DNA of 64,000 bases from contig OZ025274.1 in assembly GCA_964019165.1 (NCBI GenBank), forward strand, positions 6,774,368 through 6,838,367, written 5' to 3'. The stretch is from Mastigias papua (Eukaryota; Cnidaria; Scyphozoa; Rhizostomeae; Mastigiidae). A model generated the notes under the pieces. The model searched no databases. It saw nothing but the letters and a program-made list of their open reading frames with translations, and was not told the DNA's origin. The translations under genes were made by a program, and so were the position numbers. Every line of letters starts with the position of its first letter. The first letter of the stretch is position 1. Shown here in pieces: positions 36,241-50,300 of this stretch.

Positions 36241-36815
36241 TTGCAATTTGTTCATCATTAAATGACTTTCCGCACTGTCTTAGCAGATCTTCCCCAAATA
36301 TGTACTCAGACGGTGCTACTGTAACATATTCAGCAGAGGATATTGAAGCTATCTGTGATTATTTAAACGAGGAATTGGCCAACATCTCAGAGTGGATGCC
36401 AAGCATTAAACTTAGTCTTAACCCTAGCAAATCCAAATTCCTGATCGTGGGTCAAAAAAGACACCTTAATAGTATCCAGGAATGCTAGAAGTTGACGAAA
36501 ATTTAACTTGGACTGAACAATATAAATGTCTCAAGTGGAAAATTAAATGTGGGCTATTCTCAATTTGCAGACTAGGAAATATTTTACTCAACCAGGCTAG
36601 AGCAGGCTACAGAGCCCTTGTTAAAGCTCATCTATGATATGGAAACGAACTATGGGGTAGCTTACTAGATACAAAACCAGATCATTTATAGCATCTCCAA
36701 GATAGGGCTCGTAAGCTAATTGAAAATGCATATTCAAAGGACGGGTGGGTGTGCAATTGGCTGTCAGTCCTTAACCTTGCTAAATATGATAAGGCTGTAA
36801 TGACTATCGATTGTT
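36241..36815 (+). pseudogene. non-LTR retrotransposon fragment (post-catalytic RT region)
   Basis: The frame 36258-36488 reads LNDFPHCLSRSSPNMYSDGA and continues DYLNEELANISEWMPSIKLS, LNPSKSKFLIVGQKR. The catalytic YADD is altered to YSDG. After a small gap it continues as ENLTWTEQYKCL, GYRALVKAHL, YGNELWGSLLDTKPDHL, and then DRARKLIENAYSKDGWVCNW. The YKYLG-to-KIKCG linker is shortened by an internal deletion. It is a dead copy of a CR1/L2-like element of a different family from those at 6.6 and 13.2 kb. Confidence 0.85.
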
Positions 36816-37599
36816 GTTGTTGTCATAAAATGCTGGCAATCGATTATGTAGCTCATGTAATGTGCGAGCCATAATGTTCCAATATTTCCTGCTTTATCGA
36901 GGACAAAGAGTATATCTCGCTCAGTTTGCTGTTGCAGAAAGAAAAGTACCATCTGCTGCCACGGTCTTACAGGGGAAGTCTCGTCAAAAAATTTGATATG
37001 TTGTAGAGAATGTTGTAAAAACCCCATGACCTGAAATATTTTTGCTCGTACTTGCATACTTTCCCAGATATTCCAAGTTGTTTCTCGTCAAAATCGACCT
37101 CGTGTTAGGCCGCCATTCAAAACTTTTCGTAGCAAGGAAGTTGTTGTTGCACTTACGTCATCTGTTAAGTTTAAGGTTTAAGTATGAGGATCAGAAAAGG
37201 CGACACTTGTTGTGAATAAGTCAGCGCAACAACTGACCTTATAGTAGAAACTTACAGTAGTATATAGGCATAGTAATTTGCATATCAACTAGACGTACAA
37301 TATGTGTAAAACAGTAGAGAGGAAGCTTTACTAAATACAATATATAAGCGTATACTGGATAGGGCAACACATCGCGTTCCAAAAGTCACAAAATCCTATG
37401 GGTCCCCTACTAAACTATGTGCATTTTGAAAAGAATACTCCCGCAGGAGTTGACCTATGAACAATTTATTTTTACTTCCCCTTTAAAGTGGCCCTTTGGA
37501 GCTTCTCAATGATTTCAATCAGTTCCTATCGGTGGCCCATTGCACGTTTCACAGATAATACCCATCAACTTCGTCTTTCGAACGATAGTATTTATAACT
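36816..37599. other. spacer between LINE fragment and satellite, nothing recognised
   Basis: No coding content or repeats that I can assign. Confidence 0.4.
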
Positions 37600-38339
37600 G
37601 AAGGTCTGTATTGCAAAAGTTGATGTTGCTTTAGTCAGTTCTTGAGTGAGCACTGAACGTACATCTATCCATTCTAATTTTGAGCATTGGATCTGCATCC
37701 ATTCACCTCACACATTAACTCTAATTTCACTCTTAATGCACTTGCGCATTGCCTACTGTACATTTGCTGTGTGTCTGAGAAGTCTCGGTTGGAAGTGCTG
37801 TACGACAATATCGTCCTTCATATCTCCGATTCTTCTGATGACACCTATATCGCTTTTGGTCCCCAACTTGTGAGACCAGTAAGTGTTAAGGCGACATCGA
37901 CAGTAGTGCTTATGCATCTGAGTGTTTGCTTCGATATTATGAAGTGATTGCATAAGATGATGGTGCTTTTGTCAGTTCTTGAGTGATCACCAAACGTGTA
38001 TCTATCGATTACATATTCCGGTCATTGGATCTTCATCCATTAGTCTTACACATTAACTCTACTGTAATTTCACTTTGACTGCAGTTGCGCATTTCCTACT
38101 GTCAATTTGCCGTATGCTGGGAAGTGTTGTTGGGAAATTCTGCACAACAATAGGTGTCTTATCTTTGATTGTTCTGATGACCATTATAGTGCGTGTGGTC
38201 GCCAACTTGTGAGACCAGTAGTTGTTAACGCGATATAAACAGTGCGTGTAAGTGTTTGCTGCGATGTTATGAAGTGATTGGATAAGTTGAGGTTGCTGTT
38301 ATCAGTTCTTGAGTGAGCATTGAAGGTGCATCTATCCAT
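37600..38339. repeat. diverged left edge of the 335-bp satellite array
   Basis: Recognisable monomers with anchors CAGTTCTTGAGTGA at about 37636, 37973 and 38303 (spacing about 330-337 bp), with many substitutions relative to the core. Confidence 0.85.
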
Positions 38340-41300
38340 GTCAATTTCCCGTCATTCGAACACATGTCATTCACTTCATCATTCACTCTAATTTCCCAGT
38401 TACTGCAGGTGTGCTATGGCTACTGAAAGTTTTCTGTTTGTCTGATAAATGTTGTTCAGGAATGGTGGACGACAATAGCACTCTTATCTCTGATTGTTCT
38501 GATTACCATTATAGTGCGTGTGGTCGCCAACTTGTGAGACCAGTAGTTGTTGTGGCGATATAGACAGTAGTGCAGTTGCATGTAAGTGTGTAGTTGCGAC
38601 ATTATGACGTGATTGGATAAGTTGATGTTGCTGTTGTCAGTTCTCGAGTGAGCATTGAAGGTGTATCTATCCATTTCAATTTCCCGTCATTCGAACACAT
38701 ACCATTCACTTCATCATTCACTCTAATTTCCTAGTTATTACAGGTGTGCTATGGCTACTGAAAGGTTTCTGTTTGTCTGATAAATGTTGTGCGGGAAGTC
38801 TAGACGAGAATAGTGTTCTTATCTCTGATTGTTCTGATGACCATTATAGTGCGTGCACTCGCCAGCTTGTGAGACCAGTAGTTGTTATGGCGATATAGAC
38901 AGTAGTGCAGTTGCATGTAAGTGTGTAGTTGCGATGTTATGAAGTGATTGGATAAGTTGAGGCTAGTATTGTCAGTTCTTGAGTGAGCACTGAAGGTGTA
39001 TCTATCCATTTCAATTTCCCGTCATTCGAACACGTATCATTCACTTCATCATTCATTCTAATTTCCCAGTTACTACAGGTGTGCTATGGCTACTGAAAGT
39101 TTTCTGTTTGTCTGATAAATGTTGTTCAGGAATGGTGGACGACAATAGTGTTCTTATCTCTGATTGTTCTGATGACCATTATAGTGCGTGTGGTCGCCAA
39201 CTTGTGAGACCAGTAGTTGTTATTGTGATATAGACAGTAGTGCAGTTGCATGTAAGTGTGTAGTTGCGATGTTATGAAGTGATTGGATAAGTTGAGGCTA
39301 GTATTGTCAGTTCTTGAGTGAGCACTGAAGGTGTATCTATCCATTTCAATTTCCCGTCATTTGAACACATATCATTCACTTCATCATTCACTCTAATTTC
39401 CCAGTTACTACAGGTGTGCTATGGCTACTGAAAGCTTTCTGTTTGTCTGATAAATGTTGTTCAGGAATGGTGGACGACAATAGCACTGTTATCTCTAATT
39501 GTTCTGATTACCATTATAGTGCGTGTGGTCGCCAACTTGTGAGACCAGTAGTTGTTGTGGCGATATAGACAGTAGTGCAGTTGCATGTAAGTGTATAGGT
39601 GCGATGTTATGAAGTGATTGGATAAGTTGATGTTGCTGTTGTCAGTTCTTGAGTGAGCATTGAAGGTGTATCTATCCATTTCAATTTCCCGTCATTTGAA
39701 CACATACCATTCACTTCATCAGTCACTCTAATTTCCTAGTTATTACAGGTGTGCTATGGCTACTGAAAGTTTTCTGTTTGTCTAATAAATGTTGTTCGGG
39801 AAGTCTAGACGAGAATAGTGTTCTTATCTCTGATTGTTCTGAAGACCATTATAGTGCGTGCACTCGCCAACTTGTGAGACCAGTAGTTGTTGTGGCGATA
39901 TAGACAGTAGTGCAGTTGCATATAAGTGTATAGGTGCGATGTTATGAAGTGATTGGATAAGTTGATGTTGCTGTTGTCAGTTCTCGAGTGAGCATTGAAG
40001 GTGTATCTATCCATTTCAATTTCCCGTCATTCGAACACATACCATTCACTTCATCATTCACTCTAATTTCCTAGTTATTACAGGTGTGCTATGGCTACTG
40101 AAAGTTTTCTGTTTGTCTGATAAATGTTGTGCGGGAAGTCTAGACGAGAATAGTGTTCTTATCTCTGATTGTTCTGATGACCATTATAGTGCGTGCACTC
40201 GCCAGCTTGTGAGACCAGTAGTTGTTATGGTGATATAGACAGTAGTGCAGTTGCATGTAAGTGTGTAGTTGCGATGTTATGAAGTGATTGGATAAGTTGA
40301 TGTTGCTGTTGTCAGTTCTTGAGTGAGCACTGAAGGTGTATCTATCCATGTCAATTTCCCGTCATTTGAACACATATCATTCACTTCATCATTCACTCTA
40401 ATTTCCCAGTTACTACAGGTGTGCTATGGCTACTGAAAGCTTTCTGTTTGTCTGATAAATGTTGTTCAGGAATGGTGGACGACAATAGCACTGTTATCTC
40501 TGATTGTTCTGATTACCATTATAGTGCGTGTGGTCGCCAACTTGTGAGACCAGTAGTTGTTATTGTGATATAGACAGTAGTACAGTTGCATGTAAGTGTA
40601 TAGGTGCGATGTTATGAAGTGATTGGATAAGTTGATGTTGCTGTTGTCAGTTCTTGAGTGAGCATTGAAGGTGTATCTATCCATTTCAATTTCCCGTCAT
40701 TCGAACACATACCATTCACTTCATCATTCACTCTAGTTTCCTAGTTATTACAGGTGTGCTATGGCTACTGAAAGTTTTCTGTTTGTCTGATAAATGTTGT
40801 GCGGGAAGTCTAGACGAGAATAGTGTTCTTATCTCTGATTGTTCTGATGACCATTATAGTGCGTGCACTCGCCAACTTGTGAGACCAGTAGTTGTTATGG
40901 CGATATAGACAGTAGTGCAGTTGCATGTAAGTGTGTAGTTGCGATGTTATGAAGTGATTGGATAAGTTGAGGCTAGTATTGTCAGTTCTTGAGTGAGCAT
41001 TGAAGGTGTATCTATCCATTTCAACTTCCCGTCATTCGAATACATATCATTCACTTCATCATTCATTCTAATTTCCCAGTTACTACAGGTGTGCTATGGC
41101 TACTGAAAGTTGTCTGTTTGTCTGATACATGTTGTTCAGGAATGGTGGACGACAATAGCACTCTTATCTCTGATTGTTCTGATGACCATTATAGTGCATG
41201 TGGTCGTCAACTTGTGAGACCAGTAGTTGTTATGGCGATATAGACAGTAGTGCAGTTGCATGTAAGTGTATAGGTGCGATGTTATGAAGTGATTGGATAA

Positions 41301-44300
41301 GTTGATGTTGCTGTTGTCAGTTCTTGAGTGAGCATTGAAGGTGTATCTATCCATTTCAATTTCCCGTCATTTGAACACATACCATTCACTTCATCATTCA
41401 CTCTAATTTCCCAGTTATTACAGGTGTGCTATGGCTACCGAAAGTTTTCTGTTTGTCTTATAGATGTTGTGCGGGAAGTCTAGACGAGAATAGTGTTCTT
41501 ATCTCTGATTGTCCTGATGACCATTATAGTGCGTGCACTCGCCAGCTTGTGAGACCAGTAGTTGTTATGGCGATATAGACAGTAGTGCAGTTGCCTGTAA
41601 GTGTGTAGTTGCGATGTTATGAAGTGATTGGATAAGTTGAGGCTAGTATTGTCAGTTCTTGAGTGAGCACTGAAGGTGTATCTATCCATTTCAATTTCCC
41701 GTCATTCGAACACGTATCATTCACTTCATCATTCATTCTAATTTCCCAGCTACTACAGGTGTGCTATGGCTACTGAAAGTTTTCTGTTTGTCTGATAAAT
41801 GTTGTTCAGGAATGGTGGACGACAATAGCACTGTTATCTCTGATTGTTCTGATTACCATTATAGTGCGTGTGGTCGCCAACTTGTGAGACCAGTAGTTGT
41901 TATTGTGATATAGACAGTAGTACAGTTGCATGTAAGTGTGTAGTTGCGATGTTATGAAGTGATTGGATAAGTTGAGGCTAGTATTGTCAGTTCTTGAGTG
42001 AGCACTGAAGGTGTATCTATCCATTTCAATTTCCCGTCATTTGAACACATATCATTCACTTCATCATTCACTCTAATTTCCCAGTTACTACAGGTGTGCT
42101 ATGGCTACTGAAAGCTTTCTGTTTGTCTGATAAATGTTGTTCAGGAATGGTGGACGACAATAGCACTGTTATCTCTGATTGTTCTGATTACCATTATAGT
42201 GCGTGTGGTCGCCAACTTGTGAGACCAGTAGTTGTTATTGTGATATAGACAGTAGTGCAGTTGCATGTAAGTATGTAGTTGCGATGTTATGAAGTGATTG
42301 GATAAGTTGAGGCTAGTATTGTCAGGTCTTGAGTGAGCACTGAAGGTATATCTATCCATTTCAATTTCCCGTCATTCGACCACATATCATTCACTTCATC
42401 ATTCACTCTAATGTCCTAGTTGTTACAGGTGTGCTATGGCTACTGAAAGTTTTCTGTTTGTCTGATAAATGTTGTTCAGGAATGGTGGACGACAATAGCA
42501 CTCTTATCTCTGATTGTTCTGATTACCATTATAGTGCGTGTGGTCGCCAACTTGTGAGACCAGTAGTTGTTATGGCGATATAGACAGTAGTGCAGTTGCC
42601 TGTAAGTGTGTAGTTGCGATGTTATGAAGTGATTGGATAAGTTGAGGCTAGTATTGTCAGTTCTTGAGTGAGCACTGAAGGTGTATCTATCCATTTCAAT
42701 TTCCCGTCATTTGAACACATACCATTCACTTCATCATTCACTCTAATTTCCCAGTTACTACAGGTGTGCTATGGCTACTGAAAGTTTTCTGTTTGTCTGA
42801 TAAATGTTGTGCGGGAAGTCTAGACGAGAATAGTGTTCTTATCTCTGATTGTTCTGATGATCATTATAGTGCGTGTGGTCGCCAACTTGTGAGACCAGTA
42901 GTTGTTGTGGCGATATAGACAGTAGTGCAGTTGCATGTAAGTGTATAGGTGCGATGTTATGAAGTGATTGGATAAGTTGATGTTGCTGTTGTCAGTTCTT
43001 GAGTGAGCATTGAAGGTGTATCTATCCATTTCAATTTCCCGTCATTCGAACACATACCATTCACTTCATCAGTCACTCTAATTTCCTAGTTATTACAGGT
43101 GTGCTATGGCTACTGAAAGTTTTCTGTTTGTCTAATAAATGTTGTTCGGGAAGTCTAGACGAGAATAGTGTTCTTATCTCTGATTGTTCTGAAGACCATT
43201 ATAGTGCGTGTGGTCGCCAACTTGTGAGACCAGTAGTTGTTGTGGCGATATAGACAGTAGTGCAGTTGCATGTAAGTGTATAGGTGCGATGTTATGAAGT
43301 GATTGGATAAGTTGATGTTGCTGTTGTCAGTTCTTGAGTGAGCATTGAAGGTGTATCTATCCATGTCAATGTCCTGTCATTCGAACACATATCATTCACT
43401 CTAATTTCCCAGTTACTACAGGTGTGCTATGGCTACTGAAAGGTTTCTGTTTGTCTGATAAATGTTGTTCAGGAATGGTGGACGACAATAGCACTCTTAT
43501 CTCTGATTGTTCTGATGACCATTATAGTGCGTGCACTCGCCAACTTGTGAGACCAGTAGTTGTTGTGGCGATATAGACAGTAGTACAGTTGCATGTAAGT
43601 GTATAGGTGCGATGTTATGAAGTGATTGGATAAGTTGATGTTGCTGTTGTCAGTTCTTGAGTGAGCATTGAAGGTGTATCTATCCATTTCAATTTCCCGT
43701 CATTCGAACACGTACCATTCACTTCATCAGTCACTCTAATTTCCTAGTTATTACAGGTGTGCTATGGCTACTGAAAGTTTTCTGTTTGTCTGATAAATGT
43801 TGTGCGGGAAGTCTAGACGAGAATAGTGTTCTTATCTCTGATTGTTCTGATGATCATTATAGTGCGTGTGGTCGCCAACTTGTGAGACCAGTAGTTGTTG
43901 TGGCGATATAGACAGTAGTGCAGTTGCATGTAAGTGTATAGGTGCGATGTTATGAAGTGATTGGATAAGTTGATGTTGCTGTTGTCAGTTCTTGAGTGAG
44001 CATTGAAGGTGTATCTATCCATGTCAATGTCCTGTCATTCGAACACATATCATTCACTCTAATTTCCCAGTTACTACAGGTGTGCTATGGCTACTGAAAG
44101 GTTTCTGTTTGTCTGATAAATGTTGTTCAGGAATGGTGGACGACAATAGCACTCTTATCTCTGATTGTTCTGATGACCATTATAGTGCGTGCACTCGCCA
44201 ACTTGTGAGACCAGTAGTTGTTGTGGCGATATAGACAGTAGTACAGTTGCATGTAAGTGTATAGGTGCGATGTTATGAAGTGATTGGATAAGTTGATGTT

Positions 44301-47300
44301 GCTGTTGTCAGTTCTTGAGTGAGCATTGAAGGTGTATCTATCCATTTCAATTTCCCGTCATTCGAACACGTACCATTCACTTCATCAGTCACTCTAATTT
44401 CCTAGTTATTACAGGTGTGCTATGGCTACTGAAAGTTTTCTGTTTGTCTGATAAATGTTGTGCGGGAAGTCTAGACGAGAATAGTGTTCTTATCTCTGAT
44501 TGTTCTGATGATCATTATAGTGCGTGTGGTCGCCAACTTGTGAGACCAGTAGTTGTTGTGGCGATATAGACAGTAGTGCAGTTGCATGTAAGTGTATAGG
44601 TGCGATGTTATGAAGTGATTGGATAAGTTGAGGCTAGTATTGTCAGTTCTTGAGTGAGCACTGAAGGTGTATCTATCCATTTCAATGTCCTGTCATTCGA
44701 ACACATATCATTCACTCTAATTTCCCAGTTACTACAGGTGTGCTATGGCTACTGAAAGGTTTCTGTTTGTCTGATAAATGTTGTTCAGGAATGGTGGACG
44801 ACAATAGCACTCTTATCTCTGATTGTTCTGATGACCATTATAGTGCGTGCACTCGCCAACTTGTGAGACCAGTAGTTGTTGTGGCGATATAGACAGTAGT
44901 ACAGTTGCATGTAAGTGTATAGGTGCGATGTTATGAAGTGATTGGATAAGTTGATGTTGCTGTTGTCAGTTCTTGAGTGAGCATTGAAGGTGTATCTATC
45001 CATTTCAATTTCCCGTCATTCGAACACGTACCATTCACTTCATCAGTCACTCTAATTTCCTAGTTATTACAGGTGTGCTATGGCTACTGAAAGTTTTCTG
45101 TTTGTCTGATAAATGTTGTGCGGGAAGTCTAGACGAGAATAGTGTTCTTATCTCTGATTGTTCTGATGATCATTATAGTGCGTGTGGTCGCCAACTTGTG
45201 AGACCAGTAGTTGTTATGGCGATATAGACAGTAGTGCAGTTGCATGTAAGTGTATAGGTGCGATGTTATGAAGTGATTGGATAAGTTGATGTTGCTGTTG
45301 TCAGTTCTTGAGTGAGCATTGAAGGTGTATCTATCCATGTCAATGTCCTGTCATTCGAACACATATCATTCACTCTAATTTCCCAGTTACTACAGGTGTG
45401 CTATGGCTACTGAAAGGTTTCTGTTTGTCTGATAAATGTTGTTCAGGAATGGTGGACGACAATAGCACTCTTATCTCTGATTGTTCTGATGACCATTATA
45501 GTGCGTGTACTCGCCAACTTGTGAGACCAGTAGTTGTTATGGCGATATAGACAGTAGTACAGTTGCATGTAAGTGTATAGGTGCGATGTTATGAAGTGAT
45601 TGGATAAGTTGATGTTGCTGTTGTCAGTTCTTGAGTGAGCATTGAAGGTGTATCTATCCATTTCAATTTCCCGTCAGTCGAACATGTACCATTCACTTCA
45701 TCAGTCACTCTAATTTCCTAGTTATTACAGGTGTGCTATGGCTACTGAAAGTTTTCTGTTTGTCTGATAAATGTTGTGCGGGAAGTCTAGACGAGAATAG
45801 TGTTCTTATCTCTGATTGTTCTGATGATCATTATAGTGCGTGTGGTCGCCAACTTGTGAGACCAGTAGTTGTTATGGCGATATAGACAGTAGTGCAGTTG
45901 CATGTAAGTGTATAGGTGCGATGTTATGAAGTGATTGGATAAGTTGATGTTGCTGTTGTCAGATCTTGAGTGAGCAATGAAGGTGTATCTATCCATTTCA
46001 ATTTCCCGTCATTCGAACACGTACCATTCACTTCATCATTCACTCTAATTTCTTAGTTATTACAGGTGTGCTATGGCTACTGAAAGTTTTCTGTTTGTCT
46101 GATAAATGTTGTGCGGGAAGTCTAGACGACAATAGTGTTCTTATCTCTGATTGTTCTGATGATCATTATAGTGCGTGTGGTCGCCAACTTGTGAGACCAG
46201 TAGTTGTTATGGCGATATAGACAGTAGTGCAGTTGCATGTAAGTGTATAGGTGCGATGTTATGAAGTGATTGGATAAGTTGATGTTGCTGTTGTCAGTTC
46301 TTGAGTGAGCATTGAAGGTGTATCTATCCATGTCAATGTCCTGTCATTCGAACACATATCATTCACTCTAATTTCCCAGTTACTACAGGTGTGCTATGGC
46401 TACTGAAAGGTTTCTGTTTGTCTGATAAATGTTGTTCAGGAATGGTGGACGACAATAGCACTCTTATCTCTGATTGTTCTGATGACCATTATAGTGCGTG
46501 TACTCGCCAACTTGTGAGACCAGTAGTTGTTATGGCGATATAGACAGTAGTACAGTTGCATGTAAGTGTATAGGTGCGATGTTATGAAGTGATTGGATAA
46601 GTTGATGTTGCTGTTGTCAGTTCTTGAGTGAGCATTGAAGGTGTATCTATCCATTTCAATTTCCCGTCATTCGAACACGTACCATTCACTTCATCAGTCA
46701 CTCTAATTTCCTAGTTATTACAGGTGTGCTATGGCTACTGAAAGTTTTCTGTTTGTCTGATAAATGTTGTGCGGGAAGTCTAGACGAGAATAGTGTTCTT
46801 ATCTCTGATTGTTCTGATGATCATTATAGTGCGTGTGGTCGCCAACTTGTGAGACCAGTAGTTGTTATGGCGATATAGACAGTAGTGCAGTTGCATGTAA
46901 GTGTATAGGTGCGATGTTATGAAGTGATTGGATAAGTTGATGTTGCTGTTGTCAGATCTTGAGTGAGCATTGAAGGTGTATCTATCCATTTCAATTTCCC
47001 GTCATTCGAACACGTACCATTCACTTCATCATTCACTCTAATTTCTTAGTTATTACAGGTGTGCTATGGCTACTGAAAGTTTTCTGTTTGTCTGATAAAT
47101 GTTGTGCGGGAAGTCTAGACGACAATAGTGTTCTTATCTCTGATTGTTCTGATGATCATTATAGTGCGTGTGGTCGCCAACTTGTGAGACCAGTAGTTGT
47201 TATGGCGATATAGACAGTAGTGCAGTTGCATGTAAGTGTATAGGTGCGATGTTATGAAGTGATTGGATAAGTTGATGTTGCTGTTGTCAGTTCTTGAGTG

Positions 47301-50300
47301 AGCATTGAAGGTGTATCTATCCATGTCAATGTCCTGTCATTCGAACACATATCATTCACTCTAATTTCCCAGTTACTACAGGTGTGCTATGGCTACTGAA
47401 AGGTTTCTGTTTGTCTGATAAATGTTGTTCAGGAATGGTGGACGACAATAGCACTCTTATCTCTGATTGTTCTGATGACCATTATAGTGCGTGTACTCGC
47501 CAACTTGTGAGACCAGTAGTTGTTATGGCGATATAGACAGTAGTACAGTTGCATGTAAGTGTATAGGTGCGATGTTATGAAGTGATTGGATAAGTTGATG
47601 TTGCTGTTGTCAGTTCTTGAGTGAGCATTGAAGGTGTATCTATCCATTTCAATTTCCCGTCATTCGAACACGTACCATTCACTTCATCACTCACTCTAAT
47701 TTCTTAGTTATTACAGGTGTGCTATGGCTACTGAAAGTTTTCTGTTTGTCTGATAAATGTTGTGCGGGAAGTCTAGACGACAATAGTGTTCTTATCTCTG
47801 ATTGTTCTGATGATCATTATAGTGCGTGTGGTCGCCAACTTGTGAGACCAGTAGTTGTTATGGCGATATAGACAGTAGTGCAGTTGCATGTAAGTGTATA
47901 GGTGCGATGTTATGAAGTGATTGGATAAGTTGATGTTGCTGTTGTCAGTTCTTGAGTGAGCATTGAAGGTGTATCTATCCATGTCAATGTCCTGTCATTC
48001 GAACACATATCATTCACTCTAATTTCCCAGTTACTACAGGTGTGCTATGGCTACTGAAAGGTTTCTGTTTGTCTGATAAATGTTGTTCAGGAATGGTGGA
48101 CGACAATAGCACTCTTATCTCTGATTGTTCTGATGACCATTATAGTGCGTGTACTCGCCAACTTGTGAGACCAGTAGTTGTTATGGCGATATAGACAGTA
48201 GTACAGTTGCATGTAAGTGTATAGGTGCGATGTTATGAAGTGATTGGATAAGTTGATGTTGCTGTTGTCAGTTCTTGAGTGAGCATTGAAGGTGTATCTA
48301 TCCATTTCAATTTCCCGTCATTCGAACACGTACCATTCACTTCATCAGTCACTCTAATTTCCTAGTTATTACAGGTGTGCTATGGCTACTGAAAGTTTTC
48401 TGTTTGTCTGATAAATGTTGTGCGGGAAGTCTAGACGAGAATAGTGTTCTTATCTCTGATTGTTCTGATGATCATTATAGTGCGTGTGGTCGCCAACTTG
48501 TGAGACCAGTAGTTGTTATGGCGATATAGACAGTAGTGCAGTTGCATGTAAGTGTATAGGTGCGATGTTATGAAGTGATTGGATAAGTTGATGTTGCTGT
48601 TGTCAGATCTTGAGTGAGCATTGAAGGTGTATCTATCCATTTCAATTTCCCGTCATTCGAACACGTACCATTCACTTCATCATTCACTCTAATTTCTTAG
48701 TTATTACAGGTGTGCTATGGCTACTGAAAGTTTTCTGTTTGTCTGATAAATGTTGTGCGGGAAGTCTAGACGACAATAGTGTTCTTATCTCTGATTGTTC
48801 TGATGATCATTATAGTGCGTGTGGTCGCCAACTTGTGAGACCAGTAGTTGTTATGGCGATATAGACAGTAGTGCAGTTGCATGTAAGTGTATAGGTGCGA
48901 TGTTATGAAGTGATTGGATAAGTTGATGTTGCTGTTGTCAGTTCTTGAGTGAGCATTGAAGGTGTATCTATCCATGTCAATGTCCTGTCATTCGAACACA
49001 TATCATTCACTCTAATTTCCCAGTTACTACAGGTGTGCTATGGCTACTGAAAGGTTTCTGTTTGTCTGATAAATGTTGTTCAGGAATGGTGGACGACAAT
49101 AGCACTCTTATCTCTGATTGTTCTGATGACCATTATAGTGCGTGTACTCGCCAACTTGTGAGACCAGTAGTTGTTATGGCGATATAGACAGTAGTACAGT
49201 TGCATGTAAGTGTATAGGTGCGATGTTATGAAGTGATTGGATAAGTTGATGTTGCTGTTGTCAGTTCTTGAGTGAGCATTGAAGGTGTATCTATCCATTT
49301 CAATTTCCCGTCATTCGAACACGTACCATTCACTTCATCACTCACTCTAATTTCTTAGTTATTACAGGTGTGCTATGGCTACTGAAAGTTTTCTGTTTGT
49401 CTGATAAATGTTGTGCGGGAAGTCTAGACGACAATAGTGTTCTTATCTCTGATTGTTCTGATGATCATTATAGTGCGTGTGGTCGCCAACTTGTGAGACC
49501 AGTAGTTGTTATGGCGATATAGACAGTAGTGCAGTTGCATGTAAGTGTATAGGTGCGATGTTATGAAGTGATTGGATAAGTTGATGTTGCTGTTGTCAGT
49601 TCTTGAGTGAGCATTGAAGGTGTATCTATCCATGTCAATGTCCTGTCATTCGAACACATATCATTCACTCTAATTTCCCAGTTACTACAGGTGTGCTATG
49701 GCTACTGAAAGGTTTCTGTTTGTCTGATAAATGTTGTTCAGGAATGGTGGACGACAATAGCACTCTTATCTCTGATTGTTCTGATGACCATTATAGTGCG
49801 TGTACTCGCCAACTTGTGAGACCAGTAGTTGTTATGGCGATATAGACAGTAGTACAGTTGCATGTAAGTGTATAGGTGCGATGTTATGAAGTGATTGGAT
49901 AAGTTGATGTTGCTGTTGTCAGTTCTTGAGTGAGCATTGAAGGTGTATCTATCCATTTCAATTTCCCGTCATTCGAACACGTACCATTCACTTCATCAGT
50001 CACTCTAATTTCCTAGTTATTACAGGTGTGCTATGGCTACTGAAAGTTTTCTGTTTGTCTGATAAATGTTGTGCGGGAAGTCTAGACGAAAATAGTGTTC
50101 TTATCTCTGATTGTTCTGATGATCATTATAGTGCGTGTGGTCGCCAACTTGTGAGACCAGTAGTTGTTATGGCGATATAGACAGTAGTGCAGTTGCATGT
50201 AAGTGTATAGGTGCGATGTTATGAAGTGATTGGATAAGTTGATGTTGCTGTTGTCAGTTCTTGAGTGAGCATTGAAGGTGTATCTATCCATGTCAATGTC

